Shown: positions 1 through 9,879, numbered from the stretch's first letter. The stretch: 59,158 bases of DNA from an uncultured Muribaculaceae bacterium (GCA_947386115.1 CANDNO010000009.1:1-59158); one strand, 5' to 3'. Notes: a model not told the origin generated them from the sequence alone. Program-made: numbers and translations.

Positions 1-837
<837 letters not shown>

Positions 838-860
838 TCAACTCTAATAGACAATAATCG

Positions 861-894
861 AGAAGGTCGGAAAACCAAAGTTTTCCGACCTTCT
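861..894 (+). terminator. Rho-independent terminator of pckA
   Basis: A perfect 15-bp inverted repeat (AGAAGGTCGGAAAAC and its complement) encloses a 4-nt loop and is followed by a T-rich stretch (TTCATTTAAT). It lies just after the pckA stop codon and before a convergent minus-strand gene. Confidence 0.9.
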
Positions 895-945
895 TTCATT
901 TAATAAGGTAAAGCACTACTTAGGTGGTAAGACTAAGACAGCATC

Positions 946-1173
946 TCAGTCCTTGTTCTGTTCGAGTAAATCCAGCTTACGGCACAACCATTGCCAAGCC
1001 TTCCAATAGACATATATTGTAGAAGCAATCAGCAACGGCATAACATACGCCTTATCAATACCATAAGCCCGCAGGCGATTATTCACGAGAGCAATAACAG
1101 CTCCATATACCGCAGTAAAGCCGATAAACACTAAAAAATTGAGTAACGCCTTGCCTTTCTTTGAGAGTGCCAT
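946..1173 (-). CDS. Small two-helix membrane protein, unknown function
   Basis: A 75-residue product starting MALSKKGKALLNF. Two hydrophobic segments (about residues 9-32 and 40-58) are separated by a short basic loop (NNRLRAYG), and the tail is charged (CRKLDLLEQNKD). The frame continues upstream of this ATG, but only by translating the AATTCGCG repeat array, so I chose the internal start at 1173. I do not recognise a family. It is probably an inner-membrane protein. It stands alone, convergent with pckA, with the repeat array in its upstream region. Confidence 0.6.
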   Translation of the reverse strand: MALSKKGKALLNFLVFIGFTAVYGAVIALVNNRLRAYGIDKAYVMPLLIASTIYVYWKAWQWLCRKLDLLEQNKD

Positions 1174-1250
1174 ATCCAAAACTATTTCGTCCCGCAAAAT
1201 TACAAAAATCCCAATAATCCCCCACCAAAAACAATCCACTCTCCAATAAA

Positions 1251-1571
1251 ATTCGCGTAATTCGCGTAATTCGCGATTCAAAAAAGTCAATCTGCGCCCT
1301 CAAAAAAATTCGCGCAATCCGCGTAATTCGCGATTCAAAAAAAGACAACCCGCACTCCAAAAATTAAATTTGCGTAATTCGCGTAATTCGCGATTCAAAA
1401 AAAAGACAACCCGCACTCCAAAAATTAAATTTGCGTAATTCGCGTAATTCGCGCTTCAAAAAAGACAACCGGCGCTCCAAAAAAATTCGCGTAATCCGCG
1501 TAATTTGCGGTTCAAAAAAAAGACAACCCGCGCTCCAAAAAAGTCAATTTGCGGTTCAAAAAAATTCGCGA
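1251..1571. repeat. Degenerate tandem array built on AATTCGCG
   Basis: About five and a half tandem units of 54-61 bp. Each opens with ATTCGCGTAATTCGCG-like sequence, then GATTCAAAAAA, then GACAACCCGCRCTCCAAAAA. The two middle units (starting near 1309 and 1369) are nearly identical, and length differences come mostly from the A-runs. The array fills the gap between the SemiSWEET stop and the start of the small membrane gene. It has no unique spacers, so it is not a CRISPR array. Open frames across it are low-complexity artefacts. Confidence 0.9.
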
Positions 1572-1573
1572 CG

Positions 1574-1846
1574 TCACGACCGTTTCTTGCGGTCATTGTG
1601 TATCTTTATGAACACAATGATGATGCTCGCCACGGTCGTGATGGTGTTGGTAACCACCAGAGGCCAGTTGGCCGTCATCGCGCCCTGCACCACAAAGAAT
1701 ACACTGCCCAGACCGAGCATTATAAACGTAGGCATCGCGATGGCATCGGTCTCGCGAGTTTTGATAGTGTGAAACGCCTGCGGCACGTAACCGCATATCA
1801 TACAGATGGCAGCAGCAGTGCCAATGATATTAATCCATAGATCCAT
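1574..1846 (-). CDS. SemiSWEET / PQ-loop sugar transporter
   Basis: A 90-residue protein with three predicted transmembrane helices (about 5-24, 37-58 and 62-82). The PQ-loop signature GYVPQAFHTIKTRET sits at the end of helix 1, which is the layout of bacterial SemiSWEETs. These act as homodimers that facilitate sugar movement across the inner membrane. The C-terminus is short and basic (NDRKKRS). It is monocistronic, with the repeat array directly after its stop. The substrate cannot be read from sequence. Confidence 0.9.
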   Translation of the reverse strand: MDLWINIIGTAAAICMICGYVPQAFHTIKTRETDAIAMPTFIMLGLGSVFFVVQGAMTANWPLVVTNTITTVASIIIVFIKIHNDRKKRS

Positions 1847-1961
1847 ATATACTCTTCAATTTTGGTTTTATATAAAGTTAACAAATAAATTACAGCACAA
1901 GTTTAGAGCGCCCCGGCCAAATGTCAGCCGAGACGCTCTTAACACAGTATCGGTTGAAATT

Positions 1962-3053
1962 CTATAGCTTGTTTTTGAAATAATACTCGAGAACGTCGCG
2001 CGCAGCGATAAACGAACTCTGCCTGTTGTCGAGCACGGCAGCCTCACGGTCGGCAAGCATCGACTCTATCTCCGGGTCATTATAGAAACGGTTGCGCAGC
2101 TGCTCGTTGATGGTCTCATACATCCAGTACCGGGCCTGTTCACGGCGGCGGCGCTCAAAGTAGCCGTTCCCTTTTACATATTCAAAGTAGCGGTCGATCA
2201 TCTCCCACACCTCGGGAATACCGAGCTCGAAATAGCCCGAATAGGTCAGCACCTCAGGACTCCAGCCCGAAGCCGTAGGCGGGAACAGCCTCAGAGCGCT
2301 CTTAAACTGAGCCTGAGCCAGTCGCGCACGGTCTACATTGTCACCGTCGGCCTTGTTTATAACGATACCGTCGGCCATCTCCATGATTCCGCGCTTGATG
2401 CCCTGCAGCTCGTCGCCGGTACCGGCAAGCTGTATGAGCAGAAAGAAATCGACCATCGAGTGAACCGCCGTCTCGCTCTGACCCACACCCACAGTCTCGA
2501 CAAATATATTGTTGTAGCCGGCAGCCTCGCATAGCACAATCGTCTCGCGCGTCTTGCGGGCCACACCGCCCAGCGAACCAGCCGAGGGTGAAGGGCGAAT
2601 GAACGCGCCGGGGTGGGTCGACAGCTTCTCCATGCGGGTTTTATCGCCCAGGATACTGCCGCGTGTGCGCTCGCTCGAGGGGTCGATGGCAAGCACAGCC
2701 AGCTTGCCGCCATCGCGAAGCACATGCAGACCGAACACATCGATCGACGTGCTCTTGCCCGCACCGGGGACGCCCGTGATGCCTATGCGGCGCGAGTTGC
2801 CCGAGTGAGGCAGGCATTTTTCGATAACCTCCTGAGCCAGTTGCTGATGCTCCGGCACAAGACTCTCGACAAGAGTTACCGCACGGCTAAGCATCGTCAC
2901 ATCGCCTGCAAGTATTCCACTCACCATCTCGTCGACCGACGGGAGCGGCTTGCGTTTGCGACGCACAAAGTACGGATTGGTCACCGGCGGCTGGGCCACG
3001 CCCTCGTTAACTGTCAGGCCTATATATTGTGATTCGTTCTCAGGATGTTCCAT
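1962..3053 (-). CDS. meaB: MeaB/ArgK-type G-protein chaperone of methylmalonyl-CoA mutase
   Basis: 363 residues. Visible motifs are Walker A GVPGAGKS, the DPSSERTRGSILGDKTRM switch region, the ETVGVGQSE segment and the guanine-specificity motif NKAD. The family is a SIMIBI GTPase that guards and reloads B12-dependent mutases, mainly methylmalonyl-CoA mutase in the succinate-propionate pathway. The mutase genes are not in this window. An ATG exists further upstream (3086), but it lies upstream of the -7 element at 3075-3082. The start at 3053 (MEHPENESQ) is therefore the one that can be transcribed. It is a single-gene unit. Confidence 0.93.
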   Translation of the reverse strand: MEHPENESQYIGLTVNEGVAQPPVTNPYFVRRKRKPLPSVDEMVSGILAGDVTMLSRAVTLVESLVPEHQQLAQEVIEKCLPHSGNSRRIGITGVPGAGKSTSIDVFGLHVLRDGGKLAVLAIDPSSERTRGSILGDKTRMEKLSTHPGAFIRPSPSAGSLGGVARKTRETIVLCEAAGYNNIFVETVGVGQSETAVHSMVDFFLLIQLAGTGDELQGIKRGIMEMADGIVINKADGDNVDRARLAQAQFKSALRLFPPTASGWSPEVLTYSGYFELGIPEVWEMIDRYFEYVKGNGYFERRRREQARYWMYETINEQLRNRFYNDPEIESMLADREAAVLDNRQSSFIAARDVLEYYFKNKL

Positions 3054-3074
3054 GATAATAATGTCTGAGGTTAG

Positions 3075-3106
3075 CAAAGATAACAATATCTATCATATTC
3101 CCCAAA
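3075..3106 (-). promoter_or_regulatory. Bacteroidetes promoter of meaB
   Basis: On the minus strand a TTTG (3103-3106), 20 nt, then TATCTTTG (3075-3082) match the Bacteroidetes -33/-7 pattern (TTTG-N19/21-TAnnTTTG). The predicted transcript starts about 15-20 nt before the ATG at 3053, which settles the start-codon choice. Confidence 0.7.
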
Positions 3107-3196
3107 TTCATTTTCCCGTCTGGACAAAAAAATTCCCGGAATGTTCAGCTATTCACGCCAAAACATCCCGGGGAAAATAATGTCAGTAAATTCTGA

Positions 3197-4036
3197 TTAC
3201 CACTTATACTCCAAGACATCCTCCGAAGTCCATGAGCCACTCTGATATGTGATCGTAAGCTTTACGGGAAGCTGGTTGGCATTCAAGTCCCATTTAAAAG
3301 TAGAGCTGTATTCGTCCTCGGGATCATCCTTGTAACACTTCACCGGCAGATTCTTTGTGGCACGACCCAGCAAACCTGCATAGTAGGCAGGAGCCATCTC
3401 GTCCATATCTATGCCAAACACTTCGTCAAACTCCATAATACCACCCTTGTTGGCCACAGCAACCTTGACGTCGGCCGATGTGTATTCGATAACATACACC
3501 GAAGCCTTGGGATGATCATCGTTGGTAATGCTCACTGAGGTTATGTCGCCGTTGACATAAGTCATGCGTGATACCTCGTTGTCACCTTCGCTGCGCTTCA
3601 TAGAGGTCATCTGGCCATCAGCGTTATATTCAAACCACCACTCATCGTCCGAATACTCAGCATTAACATACACCTGCAAAGCATACGCAATGAAGCCCTG
3701 CTCGTTTATCTGGAGGTAAAAATCGACATTATCATCAGGATACTCAGCGTCACGCACGAGCATCATGCCGTTAAATTCCTTAGCGCGGCTGAACGTACCA
3801 TATTTGAAGCTATATGTCTCGCTACCTTCAACAATCTCCGATACCCGGCCATTGGCATTGGTCGTGATTTTAAGATCTCCTACCTGTGCAGGAACACCTT
3901 CAGGGAATACGAATTCGGTTGTCGAACCGGGTTCTACCGGTGTTACCTTAGGATCGTCATCATCACTGCATGATACCAGCGAGCCTGCTGCGACTACACA
4001 CAGCGACATCGCAAAACAATTGATAAATTTGCTCAT
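3197..4036 (-). CDS. Secreted lipoprotein, unknown function
   Basis: 279 residues with a lipoprotein signal peptide. The lipobox LVSC is at residues 20-23, followed at once by SDDDDPK, the acidic pattern typical of Bacteroidetes surface-exported lipoproteins. The mature part is beta-rich with repeated aromatic and acidic turns (YSFKYGTFSRAKEF, EYSDDEWWFEYNADGQM). That resembles Bacteroidetes YD-like/DUF4595-type lipoproteins, but I cannot confirm the family. It is a single gene with its own promoter, diverging from rex across 205 bp. Confidence 0.8.
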   Translation of the reverse strand: MSKFINCFAMSLCVVAAGSLVSCSDDDDPKVTPVEPGSTTEFVFPEGVPAQVGDLKITTNANGRVSEIVEGSETYSFKYGTFSRAKEFNGMMLVRDAEYPDDNVDFYLQINEQGFIAYALQVYVNAEYSDDEWWFEYNADGQMTSMKRSEGDNEVSRMTYVNGDITSVSITNDDHPKASVYVIEYTSADVKVAVANKGGIMEFDEVFGIDMDEMAPAYYAGLLGRATKNLPVKCYKDDPEDEYSSTFKWDLNANQLPVKLTITYQSGSWTSEDVLEYKW

Positions 4037-4089
4037 CGTTAGTTAAATCTTGTAAATATTTATTTTAAAGTATTCAATAAAGTCGGTAA

Positions 4090-4121
4090 CAAAGGTAGTA
4101 ACAAAAGTTTTACCCCCCCCC
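4090..4121 (-). promoter_or_regulatory. Promoter of the lipoprotein gene with a C9 tract in the upstream element
   Basis: TACCTTTG (minus strand, 4090-4097) is a consensus -7 element. A run of nine G on the minus strand (nine C on +, 4113-4121) lies 15-24 nt upstream, where the -33 element should be, and no clear TTTG is present there. Confidence 0.45.
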
Positions 4122-4162
4122 ATTTAACACAGTTTAACTATTCCTTAAAATTGTGAGCTTTT

Positions 4163-4194
4163 ATTGCTGAGCAACAGTAGTTTTTGTATCTTTG
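4163..4194 (+). promoter_or_regulatory. Bacteroidetes promoter of the rex operon
   Basis: ATTG (4163-4166), 20 nt, TATCTTTG (4187-4194) match the Bacteroidetes -33/-7 consensus and lie 47 nt upstream of the rex ATG. No other candidate promoter is evident before the nine-gene operon that follows. Confidence 0.7.
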
Positions 4195-4241
4195 CATGTT
4201 TAGAGTATGATTACTCTTAGCCACAACAGTCAAGAAACAAC

Positions 4242-4892
4242 ATGAAAGAAAATAATCCACGCGAATTTATCCCCGAACCGGTGCTGAGACGCCTGCCCTG
4301 GTATCTGGCCTACGTGAGCATGTTGCGCGACAAGAATGTCGAGCACGTCTCGTCGACCAATATCTCGCGCGAGCTCAACGTCGACGCATCACAGATAGCC
4401 AAAGACCTGTCGTTCTTGAGCATCAAGGGTAAGACCCGCATAGGATATGATGTAGAGAATCTCGAGCGCGAGCTACGTGACTTTCTGGGTTTCCGCCGTT
4501 CACACAACGCTGTGATATTCGGTGCAGGCAGCCTTGGAGCAGCTCTGATGCAGGACTCGGGCCTGTCGCGATACGGACTGAACGTCGTAGCCGGATTTGA
4601 TATAAACCCCAAGCTGATAGGCACATGCGTGGGAGGCGTGCCGGTGTATAGCGTCGACGAGCTCGACTCCCGGTGCCGACGTCTCAAAGCCGAGATAGGC
4701 ATCATAACCGTGCCTGTAGACCATGCCCAGGATGCTGCCGACATGCTCATATCGGCCGGCGTCAAAGGCCTGTGGAACTTCACCCCCGTGAGAATACGTG
4801 TAGCCGACGGCATCGTGATAGCCAACACGTCGATCTATGCCCACCTCGCGGTAATGTATAACCGGCTTGACAACCTCACGGGTAATATATGA
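4242..4892 (+). CDS. rex: Redox-sensing transcriptional repressor Rex
   Basis: 216 residues. An N-terminal winged helix (about 12-70, including SSTNISRELNVDASQIAKDL) precedes a Rossmann domain with GAGSLG at 94-99 and the C-terminal NFTPVRIRV and YNRL segments seen in Rex. Rex senses the NADH/NAD+ ratio and represses fermentation and respiration genes when NADH is low (family knowledge). It is the first gene of a long plus-strand operon. Its stop overlaps the next start (ATGA), so the two are translationally coupled. It may regulate its own operon, but I did not find a clear operator. Confidence 0.96.
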   Translation: MKENNPREFIPEPVLRRLPWYLAYVSMLRDKNVEHVSSTNISRELNVDASQIAKDLSFLSIKGKTRIGYDVENLERELRDFLGFRRSHNAVIFGAGSLGAALMQDSGLSRYGLNVVAGFDINPKLIGTCVGGVPVYSVDELDSRCRRLKAEIGIITVPVDHAQDAADMLISAGVKGLWNFTPVRIRVADGIVIANTSIYAHLAVMYNRLDNLTGNI

Positions 4893-5443
4893 AAATCCTT
4901 CACTGCGAACAGCCTCTCGGAACCCTCTCGGGCTCGGCGCCGGTGACTCTGCTCACCGACTCGTCGATTTCGCGCAACCACCGTCCGTTGTTCCTGCCGC
5001 CCCACCATGACAGCTGGGTCATGACAATATCGCCGGCCGTAAGGGTATCGAGGCTCGGAAAATTTGTTGCCCCAAAGTTTGCCCGCCGTTACTACGACGC
5101 CGTGACCCTCGTCGCCAGGCTGCGACCGGCCACCGGAGTTACCATACCGGCATCTGCAGTCGACACAGCCTTTGACTCGTCGATAGTCGTAGGCGACTGG
5201 CTCGAGATACCCTCCGACATGTCATCACTGTCTCTCGACCTCGCCGGCGCCATCGACCGCGAGATAAAACTCGACCTGGATCTCGTCGACGATATACTCG
5301 CCTGGCTCAGCACCTACTTCATGATCAAACATGGCGACATAATCATTCCGGGCGACCTGCCCGACACACTCAGCGTGGCCGTTGACACCTCTCTCAACAT
5401 CAATGTCAACGGCAACGTATGTCTCGATTTCAAGATAAAATAG
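4889..5443 (+). CDS. FAH-fold protein lacking the metal site (probable pseudoenzyme)
   Basis: 184 residues. The landmarks of Bacteroidetes fumarylacetoacetate-hydrolase-family proteins are kept: RPLFLP, RVSRLGK, PKFARRYYDAVT, AFDSSIVVGDW, VDDILAWLSTYF, KHGDIIIPGD and a terminal LDFKIK. The residues that make FAH enzymes work are missing. The E-x-E pair expected just before RVSRLGK is replaced by MTIS-type residues. The Asp expected after YYDAVT (GIDFTARD in relatives) is gone, and the GTP turn is replaced by GDLP. I infer a non-catalytic derivative. It overlaps rex by 4 nt and precedes porU by 10 nt. The alignment is from memory, so the family call is moderate. Confidence 0.65.
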   Translation: MKILHCEQPLGTLSGSAPVTLLTDSSISRNHRPLFLPPHHDSWVMTISPAVRVSRLGKFVAPKFARRYYDAVTLVARLRPATGVTIPASAVDTAFDSSIVVGDWLEIPSDMSSLSLDLAGAIDREIKLDLDLVDDILAWLSTYFMIKHGDIIIPGDLPDTLSVAVDTSLNINVNGNVCLDFKIK

Positions 5444-5453
5444 CCACTCGTAC

Positions 5454-8400
5454 ATGACATTATCCCGCATCCTACATATATCACTGCCCGTGGCGCTGCT
5501 GTTCACAGCGGCATCGCAAGCCATTGCCGCCGACCTGCCACAGGGACGCATGGTGAAAATAGGCGTAGACCACACGGGCATTTTCCGTATCACCGCCGAG
5601 CAGATCGCCGCGATGGGATTTGACAGCGCCGATGCGGTGACCGTCTACGGTTATGGAGGCACCGAGGGGCTCAACTTCGACTTCAGCAAAGACCTGCCCG
5701 AACGCCTCCCGGAAATTCCCACAATGGTGACCGACGACGGTAGCATCGTGTTCTATGGCGAGGGTCCCGAACGATACACCATCGATCGCCCAACCTCGGC
5801 CCACTGCTACACGTCGATCGAGTTCAACTCCAATACTGCTCTCGGCTATTATTTCCTTGCCGCCGGCAAGAGCCCTCGACGCGTCGAAACCGTCACGGCC
5901 CAACCTAACGGCAATAGCCTGTCGACCCACTTCTCGACCTGTATCTATCACCCGCAGACTACCAATCCGGCCCGCGCAGGTGTCACATTCCTCGGCGAGG
6001 ATTTCTCGAAGAATCCCGGCAAAAGCTTAGATATCGATTTTGCCATACCCGATGCCAAACCATCGGGCCTGATGGGATTGAGAATACGCGGCGGCATAAA
6101 AGCCACATCGCCCCGCATATCCTACCGGCTCGGCTCGACAGAGTCCAGAACCTTATCGGCAATCTCGCCGCTGCCCAACTACGACGAGGTAGAAATATAT
6201 TTCGGCTCCACCCGCTTTCAGAGCAACGCATACACGATTCCTACCGACGGCCCTGCATCGGTCACACTCACAGCCGATGTTTCCAACTCGGGCCAAGTGG
6301 CTTACGCCGCCATCGAGTCGGCGACACTCACCTATGAACGCTACAACATAATGCCGGCCGACGGCTCGCCACTGTCAATGTACTACCCCGCCATTACCGC
6401 CGGCGACGCCATCGTTGTAGACAACGCCGCGCAGGCCTGTGTATGGGACGTGACCGACGCATTGAATCCCGTAGCGCTCGAGACCGAGATCTTCGACAAC
6501 ACCCTCACGGCCACAGCGTCACAGAGCCACGACAGCCCGGCCAATATCATAGCATTCGCCCCCGGAGCTCTAACGAGCCGGGTTGAAATCATAGGCGACG
6601 TGACCATGAACAACCTGTCGTCGATAGAGGTGCCCGAGATGGTCATCATCTCAGCTCCCGCGCTGCGTCAACAGGCCGAAAGGCTTGCCGACATACACCG
6701 CCGCCTTCGTGGCATGAGCGTCGCTGTCGTTGACCCGGAGGATATCTACAACGAGTACGGCTCGGGCACTCCGTCACCCTACGCCATACGCCGGTTCATG
6801 AAATCGCTCTACGACCGCAGGCCCGAGAAACTCCGCTTCCTGCTCATCATGGGTTCAGCATCCTACGATCCCTGCGGGCATATCAGCGGCACAGCCGCCG
6901 ACGGCAACTACGTGCTCACCTACGAGACCGAGGACTTCAACGACCAGGGCGACGGCTCCAAGTGTTATTGCAGCGACGCCTTCTACGGCCTGCTGCTCGA
7001 CAACGAAGTTCCATCCGACATAATGTCGGCCACGATGGCTATCAATGTAGGCCGAATCCCGGCTGCCACATCCGCGCAGGCCACAGGCTACATTGACAAG
7101 GTAGAGCGTTACCTCACCACACCGCCTACGGTCGACGCCATGTCACGAGCCCTCGTCATAGGTGACTATGGCGATAGCAACGGCCACCTCAAGCAGGCAA
7201 TAGCCCTTTGCGACTCCATCACAAAAAAATGGGCGCCGCACACTATCGTTACACGCGCCATGTCGGGACTGTATGCCCCTGCCAGCGGGTCGACATCGCC
7301 GCTTCTCGACAAGGTGCTCGGAACCATCAACAACGGCGTGGGCTACATTGCATATTCGGGTCACGGCAGCCCCATGTGCCTGGGATCAGATGAATTCCTT
7401 AGAGGGTCAAGCATCAGTGTCCTTTCCAACACTACCTACCCCATGGTGATGCTCTCGACATGCTACACACTGGGATATGACCGCTACGAAAACGGCATCG
7501 CCGAGAAGTTCCTTTTCAATGACCACGGCGGCGCAATTGCAGTCGTAGGGTCGGGACGCGCCGTGCGCATGACCTACAACCAGAGCCTCAACCTGGCCAT
7601 GGGCAAGGAGTTTTACCAACTACGCCCCGACGGTTGCCTGGGCGATGCGTTCCGCCAGGCTCGAAACAGAATAAACAACGGCGAAACAACCACACGACTC
7701 ACGATAAACACCGCCTGCTACAATTTCATAGGCGACCCGTCGCTCCCCGCCTACTGCTACACCCACGCCATTGAATTACAAGACAATACACCGGCTGCCA
7801 TTACCCCTCTCACAGCCACCACGATAAGCGGTAGCGTACTTGGTCCCGACGGTGCTATCGACAATGATTTCAACGGCAACGTAACCATCGACCTGTATGC
7901 TCCCGCCGAGACTATCGAAACGGCGTTTGACCAGGCCGGCTGCAAGCCATGGCCTGTAACACGCAGAGAAACACTGCTTGCCACAGCCTCTGGACAAGTC
8001 ACAGACGGCACATTCACAGCGCGCATCGATTGCCCGGTCGTGACCAATCCCGGTGCCGGCTACATGCTCTCGATTCATGCCATTTCAAGCGACGGGCTGT
8101 CACGTGCAGTATCAACACTGGAGGATATCACCGTGGAGGACCTGCCCGAGAACGCCGAGCCCGGCAATGGTACACCCCCCGCGATCAACGACATGTGGAT
8201 CAACAGCCGCGATTTCACCGAAGGCGACGTTTTCGACCCCGTAATTACCGTATATGCTTCGATAACCCCGTCGGCCACAGGACTGAGCCTCACACAGGCC
8301 ATCGGCCGCACCCCATATCTTAAAGTCGACGACATGCGTTATAACGACATCGCCCGATTCATACGGTTTGACTCCGACGGCATCGCCACGCTGCAATACC

Positions 8401-8795
8401 CTGTAACCGGACTCTCTGACGGCAACCACACTGTAACACTCTCCGTAACCGACAATGCCGGCAACCGTGCCGAAAGGAGCGTAAGCTTCCTGGTCATAAA
8501 CCGCCCCGCCGACGTCTCGCTCAGCGTGGCCGAAACCACTGCCACCTCACAAGCAACAATCTCACTGAGCCACAACTTCTCGAGCGAACCCACATGCAGG
8601 CTTATAATCGAAGACTCGACCGGAAACACCGTGTTCAGCGTTAACAATGTAACCCTGCCCGTTGAATGGAATCTAAAAGACAATTCGGGCAACCCTGTTC
8701 CCGACGGCCGATACACGGCCCGCGCCATGATAAAATCGGGCCGGCGCCATGCCGCGACACAACCGGTAACATTTGTTGTTATAAATGAAAAATAA
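5454..8795 (+). CDS. porU: Type IX secretion system sortase PorU (C25 gingipain-like protease)
   Basis: 1113 residues, the usual PorU size. There is a signal peptide (about 1-25), an N-terminal beta-rich region (VKIGVDHTGIFRIT, VTVYGYGG), and a C25 peptidase domain at about 400-760. His637 lies in YSGHGS and Cys670 in LSTCYT, the catalytic dyad. An Ig/FlgD-like tail follows, ending FVVINEK. PorU sits on the outer-membrane surface, removes the C-terminal signal of type IX cargo and attaches the cargo to A-LPS. A candidate cargo with such a C-terminus is encoded at 40.9-43.2 kb. It is in the rex operon. Confidence 0.93.
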   Translation: MTLSRILHISLPVALLFTAASQAIAADLPQGRMVKIGVDHTGIFRITAEQIAAMGFDSADAVTVYGYGGTEGLNFDFSKDLPERLPEIPTMVTDDGSIVFYGEGPERYTIDRPTSAHCYTSIEFNSNTALGYYFLAAGKSPRRVETVTAQPNGNSLSTHFSTCIYHPQTTNPARAGVTFLGEDFSKNPGKSLDIDFAIPDAKPSGLMGLRIRGGIKATSPRISYRLGSTESRTLSAISPLPNYDEVEIYFGSTRFQSNAYTIPTDGPASVTLTADVSNSGQVAYAAIESATLTYERYNIMPADGSPLSMYYPAITAGDAIVVDNAAQACVWDVTDALNPVALETEIFDNTLTATASQSHDSPANIIAFAPGALTSRVEIIGDVTMNNLSSIEVPEMVIISAPALRQQAERLADIHRRLRGMSVAVVDPEDIYNEYGSGTPSPYAIRRFMKSLYDRRPEKLRFLLIMGSASYDPCGHISGTAADGNYVLTYETEDFNDQGDGSKCYCSDAFYGLLLDNEVPSDIMSATMAINVGRIPAATSAQATGYIDKVERYLTTPPTVDAMSRALVIGDYGDSNGHLKQAIALCDSITKKWAPHTIVTRAMSGLYAPASGSTSPLLDKVLGTINNGVGYIAYSGHGSPMCLGSDEFLRGSSISVLSNTTYPMVMLSTCYTLGYDRYENGIAEKFLFNDHGGAIAVVGSGRAVRMTYNQSLNLAMGKEFYQLRPDGCLGDAFRQARNRINNGETTTRLTINTACYNFIGDPSLPAYCYTHAIELQDNTPAAITPLTATTISGSVLGPDGAIDNDFNGNVTIDLYAPAETIETAFDQAGCKPWPVTRRETLLATASGQVTDGTFTARIDCPVVTNPGAGYMLSIHAISSDGLSRAVSTLEDITVEDLPENAEPGNGTPPAINDMWINSRDFTEGDVFDPVITVYASITPSATGLSLTQAIGRTPYLKVDDMRYNDIARFIRFDSDGIATLQYPVTGLSDGNHTVTLSVTDNAGNRAERSVSFLVINRPADVSLSVAETTATSQATISLSHNFSSEPTCRLIIEDSTGNTVFSVNNVTLPVEWNLKDNSGNPVPDGRYTARAMIKSGRRHAATQPVTFVVINEK

Positions 8796-8801
8796 CCAGA
8801 T

Positions 8802-9875
8802 ATGAAACTCACCCAAAAACGTTCAAGTATGCTGCATGGAGTCCTGCTCATCGGACTCTTTGCCTGCGCCGCCTTCTATATAGGCAGCGCCAAGGTATTT
8901 GTCGACTTGTCGCTTAGCCCCATGATCATAGGTATCGTGCTCGGTATGCTGTATGCCAACTCGCTGCGCAACCACCTGCCCGAGACCTGGGTTCCAGGCA
9001 TCCAGTTCTGTTCCAAGCGACTCCTTCGCATAGGTATCATATTCTACGGCTTCCGCCTCACATTCCAGGACATAGCCGATGTGGGCATACCCGGCATCAC
9101 CATCGACGCCATCATCGTTACCACCACTATAATAGGCGGTTACCTGATAGGAAGCAAACTGCTCAAGATGGACCGCGACACGGCCATGCTCACCTCGGTG
9201 GGCAGCGGAATATGTGGAGCGGCGGCTGTGCTCGGAGCCGAGGCCACGATGCGCACCCAGCCCTACAAGACAGCCGTTGCCGTGGCTACCGTGGTAATAT
9301 TCGGCACCATATCAATGTTTATATACCCCATCGCCTACCGCACCGGCCTGCTTGACCTCGACCCGCAGCAGATGGGTATCTACGGCGGCTCGACACTCCA
9401 CGAGGTGGCCCACGCCGTGGGCGCCGGCAACGCCATGGGCGACCAGATCGCCGCCACGACGGTAATCGTCAAGATGATACGTGTCATGATGCTCGTCCCG
9501 GTGCTGCTGATACTCGGTGTGTGGGTGGCACGTCGTGCCCGCTCGGGCAGCGAGGCCGTGGCCGGCAAAGGCCGCGTTGCCATACCTTGGTTCGCCTTCG
9601 GCTTCCTGCTCGTCATCGCGCTCAACTCGCTGTCGGTATGGCTCAATACAGCCTTCGACACCCCCATGGGACTGCCGGCCGGAGTAGTCGACGTCATCAA
9701 CTACATCGACACCTTCCTGCTCACCATGGCTATGGTGGCCCTCGGCGCCGAGACTTCTATCGACAAATTCAAGAAAGCCGGAGCGAAACCTTTCGTACTG
9801 GCATTCATAATATACATCTGGCTGCTTGGCGGTGGTTATCTGCTCGCCCGCTATCTCACCCCTGTATTACTTTAA
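8802..9875 (+). CDS. YeiH/UPF0324-family membrane transporter (putative sulfate exporter family)
   Basis: 357 residues with about ten hydrophobic segments. Family landmarks are SPMIIGIVLGMLYAN, the segment CSKRLLRIGIIFYGFRLT, GSGICGAAAVLGAEA and GGSTLHEVAHAVGAG. The family is annotated as putative sulfate exporters of the inner membrane, but the substrate is weakly supported in general and cannot be read here. It starts 6 nt after porU and ends 4 nt before the glycosyltransferase, so it is an internal operon gene. Confidence 0.88.
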   Translation: MKLTQKRSSMLHGVLLIGLFACAAFYIGSAKVFVDLSLSPMIIGIVLGMLYANSLRNHLPETWVPGIQFCSKRLLRIGIIFYGFRLTFQDIADVGIPGITIDAIIVTTTIIGGYLIGSKLLKMDRDTAMLTSVGSGICGAAAVLGAEATMRTQPYKTAVAVATVVIFGTISMFIYPIAYRTGLLDLDPQQMGIYGGSTLHEVAHAVGAGNAMGDQIAATTVIVKMIRVMMLVPVLLILGVWVARRARSGSEAVAGKGRVAIPWFAFGFLLVIALNSLSVWLNTAFDTPMGLPAGVVDVINYIDTFLLTMAMVALGAETSIDKFKKAGAKPFVLAFIIYIWLLGGGYLLARYLTPVLL

Positions 9876-9879
9876 GACT

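Noticed and set aside
1251-1571. CRISPR-like regular repeats
   Set aside because: Units are contiguous and degenerate, differences are spread across the unit, there are no unique spacers and no cas genes nearby.
3054-3086. Longer meaB start at 3086
   Set aside because: The ATG lies upstream of the -7 element TATCTTTG at 3075-3082, so it would not be in the mRNA; the 12 extra residues are also unlike the family N-terminus.
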